Below are positions 1 to 7,892 of a stretch of DNA of 58,903 nucleotides, piece after piece. The first letter of the stretch is position 1; every line of letters begins with the position of its first letter. Location: contig NZ_QUNI01000018.1 of assembly GCF_003385115.1 (NCBI RefSeq), positions 1-58,903 on the forward strand. Direction: 5' to 3'. Source of the DNA: Flavobacterium aquicola. Lineage in GTDB: Bacteria; Bacteroidota; Bacteroidia; Flavobacteriales; Flavobacteriaceae. A model generated the notes under the pieces. The model did not search any database. It saw nothing but the letters and a program-made list of their open reading frames with translations, and was not told the DNA's origin. Position numbers and translations under genes: made by a program.

Positions 1-222
1 ATGCGAACCTTTTCTTAAATCTGTGCTCATAATCTAAAGGTAAAGATTTTTTCGCATTACTAAAGTACTGCAATAAATTGCAGGGTTTTAAACCCGAATC
101 TGAGACCAATAAAAAAGATGTTTTTTTTCGAGAACTCCTACATCTACAATCAAAACTCGTTAATCAGAAATCTTCAATCACATCATCATTAAATTAAGGA
201 CATCTATCAGATTCCTGCTTTT
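1..222. other. Intergenic left edge with two adjacent small palindromes
   Basis: No gene is supported here. Two perfect short inverted repeats lie side by side: CTGCAAT/ATTGCAG at 69-84 and GGGTTT/AAACCC at 83-95. The minus strand is open through bases 1 to about 115 with no obvious start codon, so it could be the remnant of a gene or part of an interspersed repeat. The rest is AT-rich with no recognisable signal. Confidence 0.4.
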
Positions 223-441
223 AAGTATAGCTGTGCTATGCAAATAGCATATTCATGCTATACTATTAATAGAACAAAGATATATTTAAAATACAGCGTC
301 GCTCTACTAATTATTTAATAATGCTAAATTTTTAATATAGCGACGCTCTACTTAAAATATAGCGTCATTAGATCATAACTATAGCATCGCTATATCAAAA
401 ATACAGCATCTCTCTACTAACAATATAGTGATACTATTATT
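223..441. repeat. Cluster of degenerate short palindromic repeats
   Basis: About eight related units built on ATAGC-NNN-GCTAT occur here, often followed by CTACTAA. Clear examples are at 227-239, 244-261, 289-310, 335-353, 379-395, 398-420 and 423-437. Units share the words AGCGTCGCT, AGCGACGCT or AGCATCGCT. Spacing is irregular, so this is not a CRISPR. The cluster ends about 75 bases before the start of a small HTH-like gene. A decayed REP-like array or a multi-site operator are both possible. Confidence 0.6.
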
Positions 442-512
442 ATAATAATAATTTACGCAGATTACATAAAAATTTTATTGTATTTTTATCAAAACATTAA
501 ACTATTTAAATT

Positions 513-848
513 ATGATAACAATAAAAACAGGAGAACTACTCTCGGCATACTGCGATCGCGAACGTATTTTCAAAAGCGGACTGGCAAGAAAAACTGGGA
601 TTGGCTATCAGTCTCTTTTAAAGTACCTCAAGTCTGAAAACATTTCTGTGAATACCTTATTAAAGCTATCAGAAGGTTTGGAGCATAATTTTTTGATGGA
701 CATCGCAGTTAAGCTGCCAAAAAATTATTCTACTGATGCTCCAACAGACCAAACTGCCGCCGATAAAATACAAGCCTTGGAAAGAAAAATAGAACTGCTT
801 GAAGCAGAGAAACAAGTTTTACTGCAGGTGCTTGGGGCGAAAGGCTGA
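513..848 (+). CDS. Small XRE-like helix-turn-helix protein with C-terminal coiled coil
   Basis: The 111-residue product has an N-terminal region (about residues 5-60) that reads like a compact helix-turn-helix: a helix ending in SGLARKTGIG, then YQSLLKYLKSENISVNTLLKLSEGL, similar to the recognition and support helices of XRE-type repressors. A variable linker follows, then a heptad-rich segment (about residues 84-108, DKIQALERKIELLEAEKQVL) expected to form a coiled-coil dimerisation helix. The ATG is preceded by an AT-rich leader without a Shine-Dalgarno site, as usual in Bacteroidetes. A DNA-binding role is inferred from fold-like features only. It lies just downstream of the palindromic repeat cluster and upstream of the attC-like units. 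Confidence 0.65.
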   Translation: MITIKTGELLSAYCDRERIFKSGLARKTGIGYQSLLKYLKSENISVNTLLKLSEGLEHNFLMDIAVKLPKNYSTDAPTDQTAADKIQALERKIELLEAEKQVLLQVLGAKG

Positions 849-897
849 ATTAATCAGTGATGCTAACTAAAATTATATATATTTGAATATATTAATG

Positions 898-1045
898 TGT
901 GATAAAACTACGTAGAGTAGTTACTACAACGGTTTTGAGCAATTTGGCTCAATTAAAAAAATAGTTTTGTATTTGTAGCGGTTTTGCAAATCCGAAGATA
1001 GGGCTTAATTAAACTTACTGTATGAACAGGACGTTAGCGAATATA
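898..1045. repeat. attC-like intergenic repeat D
   Basis: This is one of five copies in the window of the same repeat family. It contains the shared left core ACTACAACGG at 923-932, the central stretch GTTTTGTATTTG at 964-975, GCAAATCCGAAGA at 986-998 and GGGCTTAATT at 1001-1010. It ends in GGACGTTAGCG (1029-1039), matching the right end GAACGTTAGC of copy A. The left end is decayed. Confidence 0.65.
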
Positions 1046-1092
1046 CCATAAGTAGTAATGGACCAACGGTTACACCATTAAATAAATAAAAA

Positions 1093-1374
1093 ATGGAAAA
1101 TGCAAAAAAAAGAGCTTGGAACAATTCATTAATTATTTCTTCAATATATGTTGGAATTGGAACGTTAGCTGTTCTATGTTCATACCCACCATACTATAAT
1201 GATTTTATTTTAGTGATACAATTACTTACATTTCCAGTTATTATTTTTAGTTTTGGAATAATGATAGCAGGTAAATATTATTTGGCAGTTATACTAATTC
1301 AGATAATTATTTTTTTAATATTTTGGTATATATGTTATCAACTTATGATAAAACGATACTTAAAAAAAGTATAA
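1093..1374 (+). CDS. Small integral membrane protein on a cassette-like unit
   Basis: The 93-residue product is almost entirely hydrophobic. Roughly three membrane spans can be seen: about residues 12-30 (SLIISSIYVGIGTLAVL), 37-58 (DFILVIQLLTFPVIIFSFGIM) and 62-84 (YYLAVILIQIIIFLIFWYICY). It has a basic N-terminus (MENAKKR) and a basic C-terminus (KRYLKKV). No family was recognised. It sits between repeat copies D and E, and the unit begins with GTTAGCG (1033-1039) and ends with the complement CGCTAAC (1485-1491), the boundary pattern expected of an integron cassette. The ATG follows a run of A residues. Confidence 0.6.
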   Translation: MENAKKRAWNNSLIISSIYVGIGTLAVLCSYPPYYNDFILVIQLLTFPVIIFSFGIMIAGKYYLAVILIQIIIFLIFWYICYQLMIKRYLKKV

Positions 1375-1474
1375 TGTGTCGAATGCTAAATTAAAGAATA
1401 TAATAACATATTGTTTTGTTCTAAAATTCAGGGATAAAAAAGAAAAGTTGATAACATTGACTTTCGAATAACGC

Positions 1475-1617
1475 AAAACACGCCCGCTAACTGGTACTAA
1501 AATGGTTTTAAGCAAAAGGTTTAATAAAAAAATGGTTTGCATTTGGGAAGATTTTGCAAATCAGAAGACTGGGGTTAATTTAGTCCTTAGCCTCCAGTAA
1601 CATTAGAACTTAGCAAA
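1475..1617. repeat. attC-like intergenic repeat E (diverged)
   Basis: A diverged copy of the repeat family: CGCTAAC at 1485-1491, GGTACTAAAATGG at 1493-1505, ATGGTTTGCATTTGGGAAGATTTTGCAAATC at about 1532-1562 (compare GTTTTGTATTTGAATGATTTGGCAAATC in copy A), AGAAGACTGGGGTTAATTTAG at about 1564-1583, and a right end AGAACTTAGC (1605-1614). Confidence 0.55.
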
Positions 1618-1639
1618 TCAGTTTGAAAACTATATAAAA

Positions 1640-2248
1640 ATGAAATTTCAAAAGAAAGATAAATCTACTCTACTACTGACAACTATATTTTTACTTATAA
1701 TTATGTTGTCAATATTTATAGACATGGATAAATTCATTCCGCATTTCAGTGAATATTCACTACTCTTTTTTCCACTTTTATATATTATTGACATTTTTGA
1801 ATCTATTAGATATTCAAAAAACAAACCTGAAAACGAAATCAGAATAAAAAACAGCAATGATAATTATATCAATATTATACCATTCATTTTCGGTTCAATT
1901 TTCTGTTGTTTTGCAATACTATTTTTCTTTGCGACTGAAAATGAAAAAATATTAGCTGTCCTTTATTTTATATCAGGTCTGATTTTTATTTTTAAAGGTT
2001 TAATTTTTATTCCATCAGTATTAATTAAAAATGAAAATGGCAAGCTGTATTTAGAAAACGGAAAAGAAACAAATAGTTTTGAAATTGAACATATTGAAAG
2101 TTTAGAAATATTGAAAAACACTATTAACTTAAATCTTCAAAATAATAAAAAGTATATTTTTTCACATCTTGAATTAAACGCAACAGAAATCGAAAAAACA
2201 AAATGTTTTATTACAAAGCATTTCGGTATGCGTATTGAAAATAAATAA
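1640..2248 (+). CDS. Four-span membrane protein of unknown function
   Basis: The 202-residue protein has about four predicted membrane helices: residues 10-28, 40-54, 79-97 and 103-127. A soluble C-terminal domain of about 75 residues follows (from about 128), with alternating strand-like segments (NGKLYLENGK, SFEIEHIESLEI, TINLNLQNNKKYIF) that resemble bacterial PH-like domains found after paired membrane helices. That resemblance is an inference. The gene follows repeat E but shows no clear attC-like element after its stop, so if it was a cassette its 3' end has decayed. Base composition is very AT-rich, like the other orphan genes here. Confidence 0.6.
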   Translation: MKFQKKDKSTLLLTTIFLLIIMLSIFIDMDKFIPHFSEYSLLFFPLLYIIDIFESIRYSKNKPENEIRIKNSNDNYINIIPFIFGSIFCCFAILFFFATENEKILAVLYFISGLIFIFKGLIFIPSVLIKNENGKLYLENGKETNSFEIEHIESLEILKNTINLNLQNNKKYIFSHLELNATEIEKTKCFITKHFGMRIENK

Positions 2249-2336
2249 AATCTACAAAATCTGCATAAACCAAATTTACATTTACGTTAAAATCATAGTA
2301 AAAAAGTCAAAAAGAGAAATCTGCTTCTTAATTATA

Positions 2337-2362
2337 TCGATATTTTTCAATAATTTGCGCCC
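2337..2362 (+). promoter_or_regulatory. 26-bp upstream element shared with the recF region
   Basis: Bases 2337-2362 match 5243-5268, upstream of recF, at 25 of 26 positions. Both contain TTTTTCAATAATTTGC followed by G/A and CCC. Each copy lies 34-58 bases before the start codon of the next gene, and no coding region spans it. A shared promoter or leader element is the simplest reading. Confidence 0.4.
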
Positions 2363-2395
2363 AGCAGATTTGTAATTTTTTAAATGAACTATTAA

Positions 2396-3163
2396 ATGAA
2401 TATATCAAAGAAAACAAAAATAGCATTTGCATTTTTAACAATGCTGTTTATTGCCAATACTTATGGACAATCCGGTAATTTCAAAGTGACTTTGGATGCA
2501 GGGCATGGCGGTAAAGATACCGGCGCAAAGTATTTTGATAATAAAGAAAAGGATTTGACTCTGGCAGTTACCTTAAAAGTAGGTAAACTATTAGAACAAA
2601 ATGCCGGTATTGAACTGATCTATACTCGAAAAACCGATGAATTTATTGAGCTGAGAGAAAGAGCAAAAATTGCCAATCGTGCTAATTCAAATTTATTTGT
2701 ATCCATTCACTGTAATGCAAACAGAAGCCCAACAGGAAACGGCAGCGAGACTTATGTAATGGGTATGTCTAGAGCAAATATGAATCTGGAAGTTTCCAAA
2801 GCTGAAAACTCCGTAATCTTTTTAGAAGATAATTATGAGAAAACCTATAAAGGTTTTGACCCAAACAATCCAGGGACATTAATAGGACTGCAGATTGTAC
2901 AGGAAAGCAATTTAACGAGCAGTATTGATCTTGCCACTAAAATCCAGAATAATTTTTCGAACACTATGTCTATAAAATCCCGAGGTATTAAACAAGAGCC
3001 TCTGTGGGTATTAGATGCTACTACAATGCCCGGAGTCCTAATCGAGATAGGTTTTATTTCTAACAAAATTGATGTGAGCATATTAGAATCCGAAGACGGA
3101 CAGAATACTATTGCAGCAGCAATTGCCAATGCTATCATAAGCTATAAAAATGAAAATTTTTGA
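2396..3163 (+). CDS. N-acetylmuramoyl-L-alanine amidase (Amidase_3 family)
   Basis: This enzyme cleaves the bond between N-acetylmuramic acid and L-alanine in peptidoglycan, usually for daughter-cell separation or wall turnover. The 255-residue protein starts with a Sec signal peptide (residues 1-24, ending NTYGQ). The Amidase_3 zinc fold follows: LDAGHGGKDTGA with the first zinc histidine, a glutamate in NKEKDL, SIHCNA with the second histidine, and the catalytic glutamate in PGVLIEIGFISN. It is therefore predicted to act in the periplasm. There is no SPOR or LysM domain. The next gene is a secreted peptidase on the same strand 70 bases downstream, so they may be co-transcribed. Confidence 0.92.
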   Translation: MNISKKTKIAFAFLTMLFIANTYGQSGNFKVTLDAGHGGKDTGAKYFDNKEKDLTLAVTLKVGKLLEQNAGIELIYTRKTDEFIELRERAKIANRANSNLFVSIHCNANRSPTGNGSETYVMGMSRANMNLEVSKAENSVIFLEDNYEKTYKGFDPNNPGTLIGLQIVQESNLTSSIDLATKIQNNFSNTMSIKSRGIKQEPLWVLDATTMPGVLIEIGFISNKIDVSILESEDGQNTIAAAIANAIISYKNENF

Positions 3164-3232
3164 TACCAAATGAGTAACCCAAAAGCTCAAACTGACAAAG
3201 TATTCAATGATCAAAAATTTTAATTATTAGTT

Positions 3233-5107
3233 ATGACAAAAAAGAATAACTGCCCGTTTTTACTATATCTTTTTTTGCTGGGATCAGCAATAGCAAACGC
3301 TCAATCGATACTGCCACCAGAAATAGAATGGCATGGAAAAAGTGAATCACTTATTGCCAAACCAAATAATCCCTGGATTACACCAACCGAAAAAGCAAAC
3401 TTTAGAACTACGCCGTCCTATCAGGAAACCATGATCTGGTTACAAAAACTTGATGCTGCCTCGCCATTACTTAAAATGATTTCTATTGGCAAAAGCGATG
3501 AAGGCAGAGATATTAATATGATTATTGCTTCTTCCGATAAAAATATAACTGCAGCTTCATTAAAGAGTTCGGCAAAACCTTTATTGCTGGTACAGGCAGG
3601 CATTCATTCCGGCGAAATTGACGGAAAAGATGCAGGCATGATGTTGCTGCGAGACATTGCTTTCGGCAATAAAAAGTCACTGCTTGATAAGGTGAATTTT
3701 TTGTTCATTCCTATTTTGAGTGTCGATGCACATGAACGTTCTTCAGCATATAACAGACCCAATCAGCGTGGCCCTGAGAACATGGGCTGGCGCACTAATG
3801 CACAAAATTTAAACTTAAACAGAGACTATGCAAAACTCGATACAAAGGAAATAAGAGCTGTTATAAAAGTAATCAACGATTATGATCCTGAAATGTATAT
3901 GGATATTCATGTCACTGATGGTGCCGATTACCAATACGATATCACGTTTGGCGGTATTGGACAGATTGGATATTCTCCTGCTATCGAAAAATGGCTGAGC
4001 GAAACTTATAAACCCTTTACAGATAAAGACCTTTCTGCCAATGGACATATTCCCGGGGCGTTGACCAATGCTTTTAACGACAAAGAGTTTTCGCAGGGTA
4101 ATGTAGTAACAACAGGTGCTCCGCGATTTTCTGACAGCTATGGCGATGCCCGTCATCTTGCTTCAGTTTTAGTGGAAAATCACTCATTAAAACCTTTTAA
4201 ACAGCGAGTATTAGGCACCTATGTTTTATTGGAAAGCACTTTAAAATTATTGGCCAATGAAGGCAATTCATTACATGAAATTACAAAAAAGGATAAAGAC
4301 ATAAGGCCGGCAAAAGTTCCTATGGCCTGGAAGATACCGCAGATGAAACAGCGTACAACATTTGAAGCGTTATCCACTTTACAAAATTCAGAAAACGCTG
4401 CAAAACCTGCTGACAGCATAACTTTTTTAGCGATTGATTCTAAAATACAGAAATCTGCTGTAACCAATTCTGATTATGTCGAATGGCTGGGCAGACCAGT
4501 AACCATGCACATTGCTGATTATAAATCAACAGAGCCGATTGATTTTATCAGCAGGCCAAAAGGATATTGGATACCTGCTTCCTGCGGGGAAATAATTACA
4601 AGGCTGAAACTGCACGGCATTACGATGACAGCACTAACGGATGCCAAAGAAATAACCGTCGAAATGTACCGCATTACTGATTATAAATTTCAGGATGAGA
4701 ATCAAGCTGTAAAACCTTTTGAAGGACATATGCAAGTTGATGCAGCCACAAAGACGGAAGTCCGTAAACAGCTGTTTCCAGCTGGTTCAGTATATGTTTC
4801 AACCGATCAGCCACTAGGCGACCTTGCCATGTTGCTGCTTGAAACAGCATCAAAGGATTCTTATTTCAGCTGGGGATTTTTTCTTAATATTTTCCAGCGG
4901 ACTGAATATATTGAGGCTTATATAATGGAACCAATGGCAAAGAAAATGCTGGATGATTCGCCTGCATTACAGAAAGAATTTGAAGAAAAGAAAGCAAATG
5001 ATGCGGCATTTGCCAACAATCCATCTGCCATACTCAGCTGGTTTTACAGTAAAACAAAATTTTATGACGAAAGGTATCTATTATATCCGATAGGAAGAGT
5101 TTTGTAA
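3233..5107 (+). CDS. Secreted M14-family zinc carboxypeptidase
   Basis: The 624-residue protein has a signal peptide (residues 1-24, ending AIANAQ) and an M14 metallocarboxypeptidase domain at about residues 55-345. The zinc-binding motif is GIHSGEIDGKDAGM (H-x-x-E), the third zinc ligand is probably the histidine of MYMDIHVTDG, and the substrate-binding motif is NLNLNRDYAKL. VENHSLKP supplies a plausible catalytic glutamate. About 280 further residues form a beta-rich C-terminal region of no recognised family. The predicted role is peptide trimming in the periplasm or outside the cell. There is no T9SS sorting domain, so it is probably periplasmic or exported by another route. Confidence 0.85.
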   Translation: MTKKNNCPFLLYLFLLGSAIANAQSILPPEIEWHGKSESLIAKPNNPWITPTEKANFRTTPSYQETMIWLQKLDAASPLLKMISIGKSDEGRDINMIIASSDKNITAASLKSSAKPLLLVQAGIHSGEIDGKDAGMMLLRDIAFGNKKSLLDKVNFLFIPILSVDAHERSSAYNRPNQRGPENMGWRTNAQNLNLNRDYAKLDTKEIRAVIKVINDYDPEMYMDIHVTDGADYQYDITFGGIGQIGYSPAIEKWLSETYKPFTDKDLSANGHIPGALTNAFNDKEFSQGNVVTTGAPRFSDSYGDARHLASVLVENHSLKPFKQRVLGTYVLLESTLKLLANEGNSLHEITKKDKDIRPAKVPMAWKIPQMKQRTTFEALSTLQNSENAAKPADSITFLAIDSKIQKSAVTNSDYVEWLGRPVTMHIADYKSTEPIDFISRPKGYWIPASCGEIITRLKLHGITMTALTDAKEITVEMYRITDYKFQDENQAVKPFEGHMQVDAATKTEVRKQLFPAGSVYVSTDQPLGDLAMLLLETASKDSYFSWGFFLNIFQRTEYIEAYIMEPMAKKMLDDSPALQKEFEEKKANDAAFANNPSAILSWFYSKTKFYDERYLLYPIGRVL

Positions 5108-5242
5108 TTAAATTTCAATACGATTACACCATTTTTTGTGGAATTTGCTTCTCTGGCAATTCCACATTTTTTTTTATACGGACAAACCACCTGGCTTCAA
5201 AAAGCTGATGAAAACTCAAAACCGCAAATTCAGTTCCTTTAT

Positions 5243-5268
5243 CTCGATATTTTTCAATAATTTGCACC
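5243..5268 (+). promoter_or_regulatory. 26-bp upstream element shared with the amidase region
   Basis: This is the second copy of the element at 2337-2362, with one mismatch. It lies 59 bases before the recF ATG. The overlapping 66-residue open frame at 5136-5336 has no coding character and is not called as a gene. Confidence 0.4.
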
Positions 5269-5326
5269 CTCTTAGAAACTGTCCAAAAAAGGACTTCGAA
5301 GACAACAATTCCAGCAAGACATTCAG

Positions 5327-6406
5327 ATGTATTTAAAGAAAATATCGTTATTCAATTACAAAAACTTTTCCGAAGCCAATTTCGAATTTGACAGCAAAAT
5401 CAATTGTTTTGTGGGCAAAAACGGCATCGGAAAAACCAATGTTTTGGATGCCATTTATCATTTGTCGTATGGAAAAAGTTATTTCAATCCGCTTGCCGTT
5501 CAAAACATCAAACATGGAGAAGAATTTTTCGTGATTGATGCCGAATTCGATAAAAATGAAAGAACCGAACAAATTGTCTGCAGTCTCAAAAAAGGACAGA
5601 AAAAAGTCCTCAAACGAAACGGAAAAGCCTATGATAAATTCTCGGACCATATTGGATTTATTCCGTTAGTCATTATCTCGCCAGCCGACAGAGATTTAAT
5701 CATCGAAGGAAGCGAAACCCGCAGAAAATTCATGGACAGCGTGATTTCGCAGCTGGATCCGCATTATCTGCAGCAGCTCATTCAATATCAAAAAGTGATG
5801 AGCCAGCGCAACGCTTTATTAAAGTACTTTGCCCTGAACCATACTTATGACAACGATACCTTATCTATATATAATGAACAGTTAACCGAATTTGGCCAGT
5901 CCATCTTCGAAAAAAGAAAAGCATTCATCGCCGAGTTTATTCCTATTTTTAACTTTCATCATCACAATATAACAGGTTCGGAAGAATCGGTTCAAATCAT
6001 TTATGAAAGCCATTTATTCGAAAATGATTTATTGACACTTTTACAACAAAGCATCAACAAAGACCGCATCCTGCAGTACACCAGCGTGGGAATTCATAAA
6101 GATGATCTCTCTTTTGAAATTGACAGTCATCCTATCAAGAAATTTGGTTCCCAAGGCCAGCAGAAATCATTTTTGATAGCCTTGAAACTTGCGCAGTTCG
6201 AATTCCTAAAAAAACAAAGCGGTGTAAAACCCATTCTGCTTTTTGATGACATCTTCGACAAACTGGATGAAACCCGTGTTTCCAAAATCATCGAAATGGT
6301 CAATAATGACACTTTTGGACAGCTTTTTATATCTGACACCCACCCTGAACGCACGGAAACGATTGTAAAATCGACGATGCAGAGTTATACGATTTTCAAT
6401 TTGTGA
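5327..6406 (+). CDS. recF: DNA replication and repair protein RecF
   Basis: RecF is an SMC-like ATPase that binds single-strand gaps and loads RecA with RecO and RecR. The 359-residue length is normal for the family. The N-terminus MYLKKISLFNYKNF is typical. The Walker A motif is GKNGIGKTNVLDAI (about residues 30-43), the ABC-type signature region is KKFGSQGQQKSFLIALKL (about residues 267-284), and the Walker B motif is ILLFDDIFDKLDE (about residues 304-316). It is preceded by the shared 26-bp element and is not next to dnaA, dnaN or gyrB, as is common in Bacteroidetes. Confidence 0.95.
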   Translation: MYLKKISLFNYKNFSEANFEFDSKINCFVGKNGIGKTNVLDAIYHLSYGKSYFNPLAVQNIKHGEEFFVIDAEFDKNERTEQIVCSLKKGQKKVLKRNGKAYDKFSDHIGFIPLVIISPADRDLIIEGSETRRKFMDSVISQLDPHYLQQLIQYQKVMSQRNALLKYFALNHTYDNDTLSIYNEQLTEFGQSIFEKRKAFIAEFIPIFNFHHHNITGSEESVQIIYESHLFENDLLTLLQQSINKDRILQYTSVGIHKDDLSFEIDSHPIKKFGSQGQQKSFLIALKLAQFEFLKKQSGVKPILLFDDIFDKLDETRVSKIIEMVNNDTFGQLFISDTHPERTETIVKSTMQSYTIFNL

Positions 6407-6478
6407 TTTAAGATTTCTTAAAGATTCAAAAAAACAAAAATTGCTTAAATTTACACCAATATAAAATATACGTTTCCA

Positions 6479-7177
6479 ATGAAAATCAAACAGCTTTATT
6501 TATTCATCATATCCTTTATAATTTTCTCCTGCAACGGACAAACATCCACAAATGTCAAAACCATTGATGTTGCTTCGTATTCCGAAAAAATAAAAGCTAC
6601 TCCAAACGCCCAAATTCTAGACGTTCGCACACCTGATGAATATGCAACTGGACATATCGAAAACTCCGATAATGTTGACTTTCTAAGCAGCAGTTTTGTT
6701 TTAAAAACTGACAAATACGACAAAACAAAACCTGTGTTTGTGTACTGTAAAAGCGGCGGGAGAAGTGCCAAAGCATCTGCAAAACTAGCCGAATTAGGCT
6801 TTACCTCTGTTTACAATCTTGATGGCGGAATGCTTAAATGGGAAGCTGCAGGACTGGCAAAACCAGACACCAAAATCATAGGTATCTGCAGTCAGGAATA
6901 CGCCGAATTATTAAAATCCGACAAAAAAATAGTAGTAAACTTTTATGCACCTTGGTGTGCTCCCTGCAAAAAAATGGAACCTTACATCCTAAAAATGCAG
7001 AAAGAGATGGCCGATAAAGTAACCATCATCCGCCTGAATGCAGATGAAAACAAAACCATTATGCAGGAACTAAAAATCAGCGAACTTCCTACTCTGCTAT
7101 TATACGAAAACAAAGCTATAAAATGGCAGCAATCGGGATTCGTGAGTGAAGAAGATTTAAAAACCCAATTACAATAA
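6479..7177 (+). CDS. Lipoprotein with fused rhodanese and thioredoxin domains
   Basis: The 232-residue protein starts with a lipoprotein signal whose lipobox is IIFSC, with Cys18 as the lipidation site. A rhodanese domain spans about residues 27-128, with active-site loop CKSGGRS (Cys90) and the typical LDVRTPDEYATGHI motif. A thioredoxin domain spans about residues 135-232, with WCAPC (Cys160 and Cys163) and the cis-proline loop SELPTLLLY. The fusion suggests sulfur transfer or thiol redox chemistry at the outer face of a membrane. It is followed 8 bases later by the DUF2461 gene, so they are probably one transcript. Confidence 0.9.
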   Translation: MKIKQLYLFIISFIIFSCNGQTSTNVKTIDVASYSEKIKATPNAQILDVRTPDEYATGHIENSDNVDFLSSSFVLKTDKYDKTKPVFVYCKSGGRSAKASAKLAELGFTSVYNLDGGMLKWEAAGLAKPDTKIIGICSQEYAELLKSDKKIVVNFYAPWCAPCKKMEPYILKMQKEMADKVTIIRLNADENKTIMQELKISELPTLLLYENKAIKWQQSGFVSEEDLKTQLQ

Positions 7178-7185
7178 TCCGGCCC

Positions 7186-7857
7186 ATGCTCTCAAAAGAC
7201 ACCCTACAATTCCTCGAAGATTTAAAAGCCAACAACAACCGTGATTGGTTTCTCGAAAATAAAAAACGGTACGAAGCAGTAAAAAAAGACTACCATCAAC
7301 TGGTTGGTTCTTTACTTGATGCCTTGAAACCTCTGGATTCTTCACTGGAAATGCTGGAAGTCAAAAACTGCGTTTTCAGAATAAACCGCGACGTTCGTTT
7401 TTCCAAAGACAAATCTCCTTACAAAACAAATTTGGGAATCTGGATTTCTGCAGGCTCTAAACACACCGAAGCTTCTGGTTATTACCTTCATATAGAAAAC
7501 GGAAAATGTTTTGTTGGCGGAGGGATGTATTGCCCTCAGCCGGATCAGCTGCAAAAAATCAGAAAAGAAATCCATTTTTTCTATGATGATCTGGTCGAAA
7601 TCATAAACGATAAAAAATTCCAGTCCGTTTACCAAAGTTTAAACAGAGACGAGAATTCGACCTTAAAAAATCCGCCAAAAGGCTACGACAAAGAAGATCC
7701 AGCGGTTGAATATTTGAAACTAAAAAGCTTTACGGCAACGCAGTCATTCGATACCAAATTGGTTACACAAAAAGATTTTGTTCCGACAATGGTCGAAAAA
7801 ATGCTAGCCTTAAAACCTTTCAATAATTTTATCGAAAGAGCTTTATACACCGAATAA
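7186..7857 (+). CDS. DUF2461 / TIGR02453 family protein
   Basis: The 223-residue protein matches the DUF2461 family over its whole length. It opens with LQFLEDLKANNNRDWFLENKKRYE and contains the family motif FRINRDVRFSKDKSPYKTN (residues about 63-82), followed by GIWISAGSKHTEASGYYLHIE and GGGMYCPQPDQLQKIR. The molecular function of the family is not established. It starts 8 bases after the rhodanese-thioredoxin gene, and murB follows 35 bases downstream. It is predicted to be cytoplasmic. Confidence 0.9.
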   Translation: MLSKDTLQFLEDLKANNNRDWFLENKKRYEAVKKDYHQLVGSLLDALKPLDSSLEMLEVKNCVFRINRDVRFSKDKSPYKTNLGIWISAGSKHTEASGYYLHIENGKCFVGGGMYCPQPDQLQKIRKEIHFFYDDLVEIINDKKFQSVYQSLNRDENSTLKNPPKGYDKEDPAVEYLKLKSFTATQSFDTKLVTQKDFVPTMVEKMLALKPFNNFIERALYTE

Positions 7858-7892
7858 TTACAAAAGCAAAACACTCTTAAATCCAATTCTTA

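Noticed and set aside
1360..1542. 60-residue minus-strand open frame
   Set aside because: It lies mostly in the attC-like repeat E and the 3' end of a plus-strand gene; no supporting features.
3815..4156. 113-residue minus-strand open frame
   Set aside because: It is antisense to the M14 peptidase gene, whose motifs are intact.
5136..5336. 66-residue open frame before recF
   Set aside because: It contains the shared 26-bp non-coding element, overlaps the recF start and has no recognisable protein features.
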